DNA of 64,000 bases, from the NCBI GenBank assembly GCA_017591395.1, contig WEDG01000818.1, forward strand, positions 209,967-273,966. The letters run 5' to 3'. The DNA comes from Schistocephalus solidus (Eukaryota > Platyhelminthes > Cestoda > Diphyllobothriidea > Diphyllobothriidae). Position 1 is the stretch's first letter, and every line of letters begins with the position of its first letter. Shown piece after piece: positions 53,001 to 64,000 of this stretch. The notes beneath the pieces were generated by a model, which was not told the DNA's origin, did no database searches, and saw only the letters and a program-made list of their open reading frames with translations. The translations under genes and the position numbers were made by a program.

Positions 53001-56000
53001 CCAGTTGGTTGTTTCACTGATGGTTCATAGGTACGATCTGACGAGGATAACCTCTGCCTCTAGCAGTCACTTGCCTCTGAGTAGGACTACAGTGGGGAGA
53101 GACTTGCGAAGTGTCGACTTAACTCAACCATCCGACGTCTCATTCTGAGCTCCTGTTGATTTGCAGAACCATAATTTCTGCATATTCCGGTTGGTTGTTT
53201 CACTGATGGTTCATCAGTTTGATCTAACGAGGATAAACTCTGCCTCTAGCAGTCACTTGCCTCTGAGTAGGACTACAGTGGGGAGAGACTTGCGAAGTGT
53301 CGACTTAACTCAACCATCCGACGTCTCATTCTGAGCTCCTGTTGATTTGCAGAACCATAATTACTGCATATTCCAGTTGGTTGTTTCACTGATGGTTCAT
53401 CGGTACGATCTGACGAGGATAACCTCTGCCTCTAGCAGTCACTTGCCTCTGAGTAGGACTACAGTGGGGAGAGACTTGCGAAGTGTCGACTTAACTCAAC
53501 CATCCGACGTCTCATTCTGAGCTCCTGTTGATTTGCAGAACCATAATTACTGCATATTCCGGTTGGTTGTTTCACTGATGGTTCATAGGTACGATCTGAC
53601 GAGGATAACCTCTGCCTCTAGCAGTCACTTGCCTCTGAGTAGGACTACAGTGGGGAGAGACTTGCGAAGTGTCGACTTAACTCAACCATCCGACGTCTCA
53701 TTCTGAGCTCCTGTTGATTTGCAGAACCATAATTACTGCATATTCCAGTTGGTTGTTTCACTGATGGTTCATCGGTACGATCTGACGAGGATAACCTCTG
53801 CCTCTAGCAGTCACTTGCCTCTGAGTAGGACTACAGTGGGGAGAGACTTGCGAAGTGTCGACTTAACTCAACCATCCGACGTCTCATTCTGAGCTCCTGT
53901 TGATTTTGCAGAACCATAATTACTGCATATTCCAGTTGGTTGTTTCACTGATGGTTCATAGGTACGATCTGACGAGGATAACCTCTGCCTCTAGCAGTCA
54001 CTTGCCTCTGAGTAGGACTACAGTGGGGAGAGACTTGCGAAGTGTCGACTTAACTCAACCATCCGACGTCTCATTCTGAGCTCCTGTTGATTTTGCAGAA
54101 CCATAATTACTGCATATTCCGGTTGGTTGTTTCACTGATGGTTCATAGGTACGATCTGACGAGGATAACCTCTGCCTCTAGCAGTCACTTGCCTCTGAGT
54201 AGGACTACAGTGGGGAGAGACTTGCGAAGTGTCGACTTAACTCAACCATCCGACGTCTCATTCTGAGCTCCTGTTGATTTGCAGAACCATAATTACTGCA
54301 TATTCCAGTTGGTTGTTTCACTGATGGTTCATAGGTACGATCTGACGAGGATAACCTCTGCCTCTAGCAGTCACTTGCCTCTGAGTAGGACTACAGTGGG
54401 GAGAGACTTGCGAAGTGTCGACTTAACTCAACCATCCGACGTCTCATTCTGAGCTCCTGTTGATTTTGCAGAACCATAATTACTGCATATTCCAGTTGGT
54501 TGTTTCACTGATGGTTCATAGGTACGATCTGACGAGGATAACCTCTGCCTCTAGCAGTCACTTGCCTCTGAGTAGGACTACAGTGGGGAGAGACTTGCGA
54601 AGTGTCGACTTAACTCAACCATCCGACGTCTCATTCTGAGCTCCTGTTGATTTGCAGAACCATAATAACTGTATATTCCAATTGGTTGTTTCACTGATGG
54701 TTCATCGGTGCGATCTGACGAGGATAACCTCTGCCTCTAGCAGTCACTTGCCTCTGAGTAGGACTACAGTGGGGAGAGACTTGCGAAGTGTCGACTTAAC
54801 TCAACCATCCGACGTCTCATTCTGAGCTCCTGTTGATTTGCAGAACCATAATTACTGCATATTCCGGTTGGTTGTTTCACTGATGGTTCATAGGTACGAT
54901 CTGACGAGGATAACCTCTGCCTCTAGCAGTCACTTGCCTCTGAGTAGGACTACAGTGGGGAGAGACTTGCGAAGTGTCGACTTAACTCAACCATCCGACG
55001 TCTCATTCTGAGCTCCTGTTGATTTGCAGAACCATAATTTACTGCATATTCCGGTTGGTTGTTTCACTGATGGTTCATAGGTACGATCTGACGAGGATAA
55101 CCTCTGCCTCTAGCAGTCACTTGCCTCTGAGTAGGACTACAGTGGGGAGAGACTTGCGAAGTGTCGACTTAACTCAACCATCCGACGTCTCATTCTGAGC
55201 TCCTGTTGATTTGCAGAACCATAATTACTGCATATTCCAGTTGGTTGTTTCACTGATGGTTCATAGGTACGATCTGACGAGGATAACCTCTGCCTCTAGC
55301 AGTCACTTGCCTCTGAGTAGGACTACAGTGGGGAGAGACTTGCGAAGTGTCGACTTAACTCAACCATCCGACGTCTCATTCTGAGCTCCTGTTGATTTTG
55401 CAGAACCATATTTACTGCATATTCCAGTTGGTTGTTTCACTGATGGTTCATAGGTACGATCTGACGAGGATAACCTCTGCCTCTAGCAGTCACTTGCCTC
55501 TGAGTAGGACTACAGTGGGGAGAGACTTGCGAAGTGTCGACTTAACTCAACCATCCGACGTCTCATTCTGAGCTCCTGTTGATTTTGCAGAACCATAATT
55601 ACTGCATATTCCAGTTGGTTGTTTCACTGATGGTTCATAGGTACGATCTGACGAGGATAACCTCTGCCTCTAGCAGTCACTTGCCTCTGAGTAGGACTAC
55701 AGTGGGGAGAGACTTGCGAAGTGTCGACTTAACTCAACCATCCGACGTCTCATTCTGAGCTCCTGTTGATTTGCAGAACCATAATTACTGCATATTCCGG
55801 TTGGTTGTTTCACTGATGGTTCATAGGTACGATCTGACGAGGATAACCTCTGCCTCTAGCAGTCACTTGCCTCTGAGTAGGACTACAGTGGGGAGAGACT
55901 TGCGAAGTGTCGACTTAACTCAACCATCCGACGTCTCATTCTGAGCTCCTGTTGATTTGCAGAACCATAATTACTGCATATTCCGGTTGGTTGTTTCACT

Positions 56001-59000
56001 GATGGTTCATAGGTACGATCTGACGAGGATAACCTCTGCCTCTAGCAGTCACTTGCCTCTGAGTAGGACTACAGTGGGGAGAGACTTGCGAAGTGTCGAC
56101 TTAACTCAACCATCCGACGTCTCATTCTGAGCTCCTGTTGATTTGCAGAACCATAATTACTGCATATTCCAGTTGGTTGTTTCACTGATGGTTCATAGGT
56201 ACGATCTGACGAGGATAACCTCTGCCTCTAGCAGTCACTTGCCTCTGAGTAGGACTACAGTGGGGAGAGACTTGCGAAGTGTCGACTTAACTCAACCATC
56301 CGACGTCTCATTCTGAGCTCCTGTTGATTTGCAGAACCATAATTACTGCATATTCCCGTTGGTTGTTTCACTGATGGTTCATAGGTACGATCTGACGAGG
56401 ATAACCTCTGCCTCTAGCAGTCACTTGCCTCTGAGTAGGACTACAGTGGGGAGAGACTTGCGAAGTGTCGACTTAACTCAACCATCCGACGTCTCATTCT
56501 GAGCTCCTGTTGATTTGCAGAACCATAATTACTGCATATTTAGTTGGTTGTTTCACTGATGGTTCATAGGTACGATCTGACGAGGATAACCTCTGCCTCT
56601 AGCAGTCACTTGCCTCTGAGTAGGACTACAGTGGGGAGAGACTTGCGAAGTGTCGACTTAACTCAACCATCCGACGTCTCATTCTGAGCTCCTGTTGATT
56701 TTGCAGAACCATAATTACTGCATATTCCGGTTGGTTGTTTCACTGATGGTTCATAGGTACGATCTGACGAGGATAACCTCTGCCTCTAGCAGTCACTTGC
56801 CTCTGAGTAGGACTACAGTGGGGAGAGACTTGCGAAGTGTCGACTTAACTCAACCATCCGACGTCTCATTCTGAGCTCCTGTTGATTTGCAGAACCATAA
56901 TTACTGCATATTCCAGTTGGTTGTTTCACTGATGGTTCATAGGTACGATCTGACGAGGATAACCTCTGCCTCTAGCAGTCACTTGCCTCTGAGTAGGACT
57001 ACAGTGGGGAGAGACTTGCGAAGTGTCGACTTAACTCAACCATCCGACGTCTCATTCTGAGCTCCTGTTGATTTGCAGAACCATAATTACTGCATATTCC
57101 AGTTGGTTGTTTCACTGATGGTTCATCGGTACGATCTGACGAGGATAACCTCTGCCTCTAGCAGTCACTTGCCTCTGAGTAGGACTACAGTGGGGAGAGA
57201 CTTGCGAAGTGTCGACTTAACTCAACCATCCGACGTCTCATTCTGAGCTCCTGTTGATTTGCAGAACCATACTTACTGCATATTCCAGTTGGTTGTTTCA
57301 CTGATGGTTCAACGGAACGATCTGACGAGGATAACCTCTGCCTCTAGCAGTCACTTGCCTCTGAGTAGGACTACAGTGGGGAGAGACTTGCGAAGTGTCG
57401 ACTTAACTCAACCATCCGACGTCTCATTCTGAGCTCCTGCTAATTTGCAGAATTATTATTACTGCATATTTCGGTTGGTTGTTTCACTGATGGTTCATCG
57501 GCATGATCTGACGAGGATAACCTCTGCCTCTAGCAGTCACTTGCCTCTGAGTAGGACTACAGTGGGGAGAGACTTGCGAAGTGTCGACTTAACTCAACCA
57601 TCCGACGTCTCATTCTGAGCTCCTGTTGATTTGCAGAACCATAATTACTGCATATTCCGGTTGGTTGTTTCACTGATGGTTCATAGGTACGATCTGACGA
57701 GGATAACCTCTGCCTCTAGCAGTCACTTGCCTCTGAGTAGGACTACAGTGGGGAGAGACTTGCGAAGTGTCGACTTAACTCAACCATCCGACGTCTCATT
57801 CTGAGCTCCTGTTGATTTGCAGAACCATAATTACTGCATATTCCAGTTGGTTGTTTCACTGATGGTTCATAGGTACGATCTGACGAGGATAACCTCTGCC
57901 TCTAGCAGTCACTTGCCTCTGAGTAGGACTACAGTGGGGAGAGACTTGCGAAGTGTCGACTTAACTCAACCATCCGACGTCTCATTCTGAGCTCCTGTTT
58001 TTTGCAGAACCATAATTACTGCATATTCCAGTTGGTTGTTTCACTGATGGTTCATCGGTACGATCTGACGAGGATAACCTCTGCCTCTAGCAGTCACTTG
58101 CCTCTGAGTAGGACTACAGTGGGGAGAGACTTGCGAAGTGTCGACTTAACTCAACCATCCGACGTCTCATTTTGAGCTCCTGTTGATTTTTCTGAACCAT
58201 AATTACTGCATATTCCAGTTGGTTGTTTCACTGATGGTTCATATGTACGATCTGACGAGGATAACCTCTGCCTCTAGCAGTCACTTGCCTCTGAGTAGGA
58301 CTACAGTGGGGAGAGACTTGCGAAGTGTCGACTTAACTCAACCATCCGACGTCTCATTCTGAGCTCCTGTTGATTTGCAGAACCATAATTACTGCATATT
58401 CCAGTTGGTTGTTTCACTGATGGTTCATAGGTACGATCTGACGAGGATAACCTCTGCCTCTAGCAGTCACTTGCCTCTGAGTAGGACTACAGTGGGGAGA
58501 GACTTGCGAAGTGTCGACTTAACTCAACCATCCGACGTCTCATTCTGAGCTCCTGTTGATTTTGCAGAACCATAATTACTGCATATTCCAGTTGGTTGTT
58601 TCACTGATGGTTCATAGGTACGATCTGACGAGGATAACCTCTGCCTCTAGCAGTCACTTGCCTCTGAGTAGGACTACAGTGGGGAGAGACTTGCGAAGTG
58701 TCGACTTAACTCAACCATCCGACGTCTCATTCTGAGCTCCTGTTGATTTGCAGAACCATAATTTACTGCATATTCCGGTTGGTTGTTTCACTGATGGTTC
58801 ATAGGTACGATCTGACGAGGATAACCTCTGCCTCTAGCAGTCACTTGCCTCTGAGTAGGACTACAGTGGGGAGAGACTTGCGAAGTGTCGACTTAACTCA
58901 ACCATCCGACGTCTCATTCTGAGCTCCTGTTGATTTGCAGAACCATAATTACTGCATATTCCAGTTGGTTGTTTCACTGATGGTTCATAGGTACGATCTG

Positions 59001-62000
59001 ACGAGGATAACCTCTGCCTCTAGCAGTCACTTGCCTCTGAGTAGGACTACAGTGGGGAGAGACTTGCGAAGTGTCGACTTAACTCAACCATCCGACGTCT
59101 CATTCTGAGCTCCTGTTGATTTGCAGAACCATAATTACTGCATATTCCAGTTGGTTGTTTCACTGATGGTTCATAGGTACGATCTGACGAGGATAACCTC
59201 TGCCTCTAGCAGTCACTTGCCTCTGAGTAGGACTACAGTGGGGAGAGACTTGCGAAGTGTCGACTTAACTCAACCATCCGACGTCTCATTCTGAGCTCCT
59301 GTTGATTTGCAGAACCATAATTACTGCATATTCCGGTTGGTTGTTTCACTGATGGTTCATAGGTACGATCTGACGAGGATAACCTCTGCCTCTAGCAGTC
59401 ACTTGCCTCTGAGTAGGACTACAGTGGGGAGAGACTTGCGAAGTGTCGACTTAACTCAACCATCCGACGTCTCATTCTGAGCTCCTGTTGATTTGCAGAA
59501 CCATAATTACTGCATATTCCGGTTGGTTGTTTCACTGATGGTTCATAGGTACGATCTGACGAGGATAACCTCTGCCTCTAGCAGTCACTTGCCTCTGAGT
59601 AGGACTACAGTGGGGAGAGACTTGCGAAGTGTCGACTTAACTCAACCATCCGACGTCTCATTCTGAGCTCCTGTTGATTTGCAGAACCATAATTACTGCA
59701 TATTCCAGTTGGTTGTTTCACTGATGGTTCATCGGTACGATCTGACGAGGATAACCTCTGCCTCTAGCAGTCACTTGCCTCTGAGTAGGACTACAGTGGG
59801 GAGAGACTTGCGAAGTGTCGACTTAACTCAACCATCCGACGTCTCATTCTGAGCTCCTGTTGATTTGCAGAACCATAATTACTGCATATTCCGGTTGGTT
59901 GTTTCACTGATGGTTCATAGGTACGATCTGACGAGGATAACCTCTGCCTCTAGCAGTCACTTGCCTCTGAGTAGGACTACAGTGGGGAGAGACTTGCGAA
60001 GTGTCGACTTAACTCAACCATCCGACGTCTCATTCTGAGCTCCTGTTGATTTGCAGAACCATAATTACTGCATATTCCAGTTGGTTGTTTCACTGATGGT
60101 TCATCGGTACGATCTGACGAGGATAACCTCTGCCTCTAGCAGTCACTTGCCTCTGAGTAGGACTACAGTGGGGAGAGACTTGCGAAGTGTCGACTTAACT
60201 CAACCATCCGACGTCTCATTCTGAGCTCCTGTTGATTTTGCAGAACCATAATTACTGCATATTCCGGTTGGTTGTTTCACTGATGGTTCATAGGTACGAT
60301 CTGACGAGGATAACCTCTGCCTCTAGCAGTCACTTGCCTCTGAGTAGGACTACAGTGGGGAGAGACTTGCGAAGTGTCGACTTAACTCAACCATCCGACG
60401 TCTCATTCTGAGCTCCTGTTGATTTGCAGAACCATAATTACTGCATATTCCAGTTGGTTGTTTCACTGATGGTTCATAGGTACGATCTGACGAGGATAAC
60501 CTCTGCCTCTAGCAGTCACTTGCCTCTGAGTAGGACTACAGTGGGGAGAGACTTGCGAAGTGTCGACTTAACTCAACCATCCGACGTCTCATTCTGAGCT
60601 CCTGTTGATTTGCAGAACCATAATTACTGCATATTCCAGTTGGTTGTTTCACTGATGGTTCATATGTACGATCTGACGAGGATAACCTCTGCCTCTAGCA
60701 GTCACTTGCCTCTGAGTAGGACTACAGTGGGGAGAGACTTGCGAAGTGTCGACTTAACTCAACCATCCGACGTCTCATTCTGAGCTCCTGTTGATTTTGC
60801 AGAACCATAATTACTGCATATTCCAGTTGGTTGTTTCACTGATGGTTCATCGGTACGATCTGACGAGGATAACCTCTGCCTCTAGCAGTCACTTGCCTCT
60901 GAGTAGGACTACAGTGGGGAGAGACTTGCGAAGTGTCGACTTAACTCAACCATCCGACGTCTCATTCTGAGCTCCTGTTGATTTGCAGAACCATAATTAC
61001 TGCATATTCCTGTTGGTTGTTTCACTGATGGTTCATAGGTACGATCTGACGAGGATAACCTCTGCCTCTAGCAGTCACTTGCCTCTGAGTAGGACTACAG
61101 TGGGGAGAGACTTGCGAAGTGTCGACTTAACTCAACCATCCGACGTCTCATTCTGAGCTCCTGTTGATTTGCAGAACCATAATTACTGCATATTCCAGTT
61201 GGTTGTTTCACTGATGGTTCATAGGTACGATCTGACGAGGATAACCTCTGCCTCTAGCAGTCACTTGCCTCTGAGTAGGACTACAGTGGGGAGAGACTTG
61301 CGAAGTGTCGACTTAACTCAACCATCCGACGTCTCATTCTGAGCTCCTGTTGATTTGCAGAACCATAATTACTGCATATTCCGGTTGGTTGTTTCACTGA
61401 TGGTTCATAGGTACGATCTGACGAGGATAACCTCTGCCTCTAGCAGTCACTTGCCTCTGAGTAGGACTACAGTGGGGAGAGACTTGCGAAGTGTCGACTT
61501 AACTCAACCATCCGACGTCTCATTCTGAGCTCCTGTTGATTTGCAGAACCATAATTACTGCATATTCCAGTTGGTTGTTTCACTGATGGTTCATCGGTAC
61601 GATCTGACGAGGATAACCTCTGCCTCTAGCAGTCACTTGCCTCTGAGTAGGACTACAGTGGGGAGAGACTTGCGAAGTGTCGACTTAACTCAACCATCCG
61701 ACGTCTCATTCTGAGCTCCTGTTGATTTGCAGAACCATAATTACTGCATATTCCAGTTGGTTGTTTCACTGATGGTTCATAGGTACGATCTGACGAGGAT
61801 AACCTCTGCCTCTAGCAGTCACTTGCCTCTGAGTAGGACTACAGTGGGGAGAGACTTGCGAAGTGTCGACTTAACTCAACCATCCGACGTCTCATTCTGA
61901 GCTCCTGTTGATTTGCAGAACCATAATTTACTGCATATTCCGGTTGGTTGTTTCACTGATGGTTCATCAGGTACGATCTGACGAGGATAACCTCTGCCTC

Positions 62001-64000
62001 TAGCAGTCACTTGCCTCTGAGTAGGACTACAGTGGGGAGAGACTTGCGAAGTGTCGACTTAACTCAACCATCCGACGTCTCATTCTGAGCTCCTGTTGAT
62101 TTGCAGAACCATAATTACTGCATATTCCGGTTGGTTGTTTCACTGATGGTTCATAGGTACGATCTGACGAGGATAACCTCTGCCTCTAGCAGTCACTTGC
62201 CTCTGAGTAGGACTACAGTGGGGAGAGACTTGCGAAGTGTCGACTTAACTCAACCATCCGACGTCTCATTCTGAGCTCCTGTTGATTTGCAGAACCATAA
62301 TTACTGCATATTCCGGTTGGTTGTTTCACTGATGGTTCATCGGTACGATCTGACGAGGATAACCTCTGCCTCTAGCAGTCACTTGCCTCTGAGTAGGACT
62401 ACAGTGGGGAGAGACTTGCGAAGTGTCGACTTAACTCAACCATCCGACGTCTCATTCTGAGCTCCTGTTGATTTGCAGAACCATAATTACTGCATATTCC
62501 AGTTGGTTGTTTCACTGATGGTTCATCGGTACGATCTGACGAGGATAACCTCTGCCTCTAGCAGTCACTTGCCTCTGAGTAGGACTACAGTGGGGAGAGA
62601 CTTGCGAAGTGTCGACTTAACTCAACCATCCGACGTCTCATTCTGAGCTCCTGTTGATTTGCAGAACCATAATTTACTGCATATTCCGGTTGGTTGTTTC
62701 ACTGATGGTTCATAGGTACGATCTGACGAGGATAACCTCTGCCTCTAGCAGTCACTTGCCTCTGAGTAGGACTACAGTGGGGAGAGACTTGCGAAGTGTC
62801 GACTTAACTCAACCATCCGACGTCTCATTCTGAGCTCCTGTTGATTTGCAGAACCATAATTACTGCATATTCCAGTTGGTTGTTTCACTGATGGTTCATA
62901 GGTACGATCTGACGAGGATAACCTCTGCCTCTAGCAGTCACTTGCCTCTGAGTAGGACTACAGTGGGGAGAGACTTGCGAAGTGTCGACTTAACTCAACC
63001 ATCCGACGTCTCATTCTGAGCTCCTGTTGATTTGCAGAACCATAATTACTGCATATTCCGGTTGGTTGTTTCACTGATGGTTCATCGGTACGATCTGACG
63101 AGGATAACCTCTGCCTCTAGCAGTCACTTGCCTCTGAGTAGGACTACAGTGGGGAGAGACTTGCGAAGTGTCGACTTAACTCAACCATCCGACGTCTCAT
63201 TCTGAGCTCCTGTTGATTTGCAGAACCATAATTACTGCATATTCCAGTTGGTTGTTTCACTGATGGTTCATAGGTACGATCTGACGAGGATAACCTCTGC
63301 CTCTAGCAGTCACTTGCCTCTGAGTAGGACTACAGTGGGGAGAGACTTGCGAAGTGTCGTTTAACTCAACCATCCGACGTCTCATTCTGAGCTCCTGTTG
63401 ATTTGCAGAACCATAATTACTGCATATTCCGGTTGGTTGTTTCACTGATGGTTCATAGGTACGATCTGACGAGGATAACCTCTGCCTCTAGCAGTCACTT
63501 GCCTCTGAGTAGGACTACAGTGGGGAGAGACTTGCGAAGTGTCGACTTAACTCAACCATCCGACGTCTCATTCTGAGCTCCTGTTGATTTGCAGAACCAT
63601 AATTACTGCATATTCCAGTTGGTTGTTTCACTGATGGTTCATATGTACGATCTGACGAGGATAACCTCTGCCTCTAGCAGTCACTTGCCTCTGAGTAGGA
63701 CTACAGTGGGGAGAGACTTGCGAAGTGTCGACTTAACTCAACCATCCGACGTCTCATTCTGAGCTCCTGTTGATTTGCAGAACCATAATTTACTGCATAT
63801 TCCGGTTGGTTGTTTCACTGATGGTTCATAGGTACGATCTGACGAGGATAACCTCTGCCTCTAGCAGTCACTTGCCTCTGAGTAGGACTACAGTGGGGAG
63901 AGACTTGCGAAGTGTCGACTTAACTCAACCATCCGACGTCTCATTCTGAGCTCCTGTTGATTTGCAGAACCATAATTACTGCATATTCCAGTTGGTTGTT
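50001..64000 (+). repeat. Tandem satellite array, about 186-187 bp unit, roughly 75 units, open at right edge
   Basis: The marker word gttggttgtttcactgatgg recurs at 50025, 50211, 50398 and so on at 186-187 bp spacing to the end of the window. All units are in the same orientation and almost identical. Most differences sit at four places: the T-run in the ttgatttgcag motif, the AT-run after cataat, an A/G (rarely C/T) position before gttggttg, and the base after ttcat (A or C, sometimes a 1-base insertion). More divergent units occur near 53200, 54660, 57300-57500 and 58000-58190. The left edge is abrupt, at about 50001. I do not recognise the unit as 5S rRNA, an snRNA or a spliced-leader RNA. 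With a 186-bp period (62 codons) but stop codons in every typical unit, the array has no long ORF. Confidence 0.98.
50040..50168 (+). other. Mini-ORF carried in each satellite unit (first copy)
   Basis: In the first unit, an ATG in the word cactgATGg opens a 42-codon frame. It begins Met-Val-His-Arg-Tyr-Asp and ends Asp-Val-Ser-Phe-TGA within ctcattctgagc. The same frame recurs in most of the roughly 75 units. The frequent A/C change after ttcat turns AGG into CGG, both Arg. Units with the ttcatcagg insertion or the altered gtcgac site (near 51069 and 63358) break it. The predicted peptide is Ser/Thr/Arg-rich with no signal peptide, membrane segment or domain that I recognise. It may be chance in a homogenised satellite. 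Confidence 0.3.

Noticed and set aside
50001..64000. CRISPR array, 5S rDNA, snRNA or spliced-leader gene array
   Set aside because: Units are directly adjacent with no unique spacers. The unit does not resemble 5S rRNA, U snRNAs or the flatworm spliced leader sequences that I can recall.
50001..64000. A giant repetitive protein encoded by the array
   Set aside because: The period is a multiple of three in many units, but the one plus-strand frame that opens in each unit closes at TGA after 42 codons, and no extended ORF is present on either strand.

Overview
This is eukaryotic DNA: no prokaryotic-style packed ORFs, introns with GT-AG borders, short microsatellites, many decayed interspersed repeats and one very large tandem array. 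The repeat set (a tRNA-derived SINE family, a Penelope-like element remnant, a non-LTR reverse transcriptase remnant and scattered TTAGGG-like words) together with the gene suggests an invertebrate, most likely a flatworm and perhaps a diphyllobothriid tapeworm. The flatworm assignment is an inference from general familiarity with such repeats and was not tested by a search.

The window holds one recognisable host gene, on the + strand: an AP-2 family transcription factor (TFAP2). Six coding exons can be placed: 17026-17040, 20090-20551, 24464-24826, 28151-28712, 45312-45513 and 46645-46763. Splice phases match across every junction. Together they encode about 574 residues: a long, low-complexity N-terminal activation region (Ser, His/Gln and Gln runs) followed by the strongly conserved start of the AP-2 DNA-binding region. 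The remaining C-terminal exons (rest of the basic region and the helix-span-helix dimerisation domain) were not found before 64000 and should lie beyond the right edge.

Layout: 1-16470 is repeat-rich intergenic DNA, with telomere-like degenerate repeats, two copies of a foldback (long inverted repeat) element, another inverted-repeat pair, SINE copies and a reverse transcriptase relic. 16470-17025 looks like a promoter and 5' UTR (GC box, two opposed CCAAT boxes, GA tract). 17041-46644 holds introns 1-5, filled with dispersed repeats, including a Penelope-like relic in intron 4. Intron 6 starts at 46764 and from about 50001 to the window end is a tandem satellite of about 186-187 bp per unit, roughly 75 units and still running at 64000. 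The array therefore sits inside the TFAP2 gene.

The most interesting signal is that array. Each typical unit carries the same 42-codon mini-ORF. Most differences between units fall at four positions, three of them outside that ORF and the fourth usually a synonymous Arg change. Each unit also has a sense-strand 3' splice-site-like motif which, if joined to TFAP2 exon 6, would in most units give an immediate stop.
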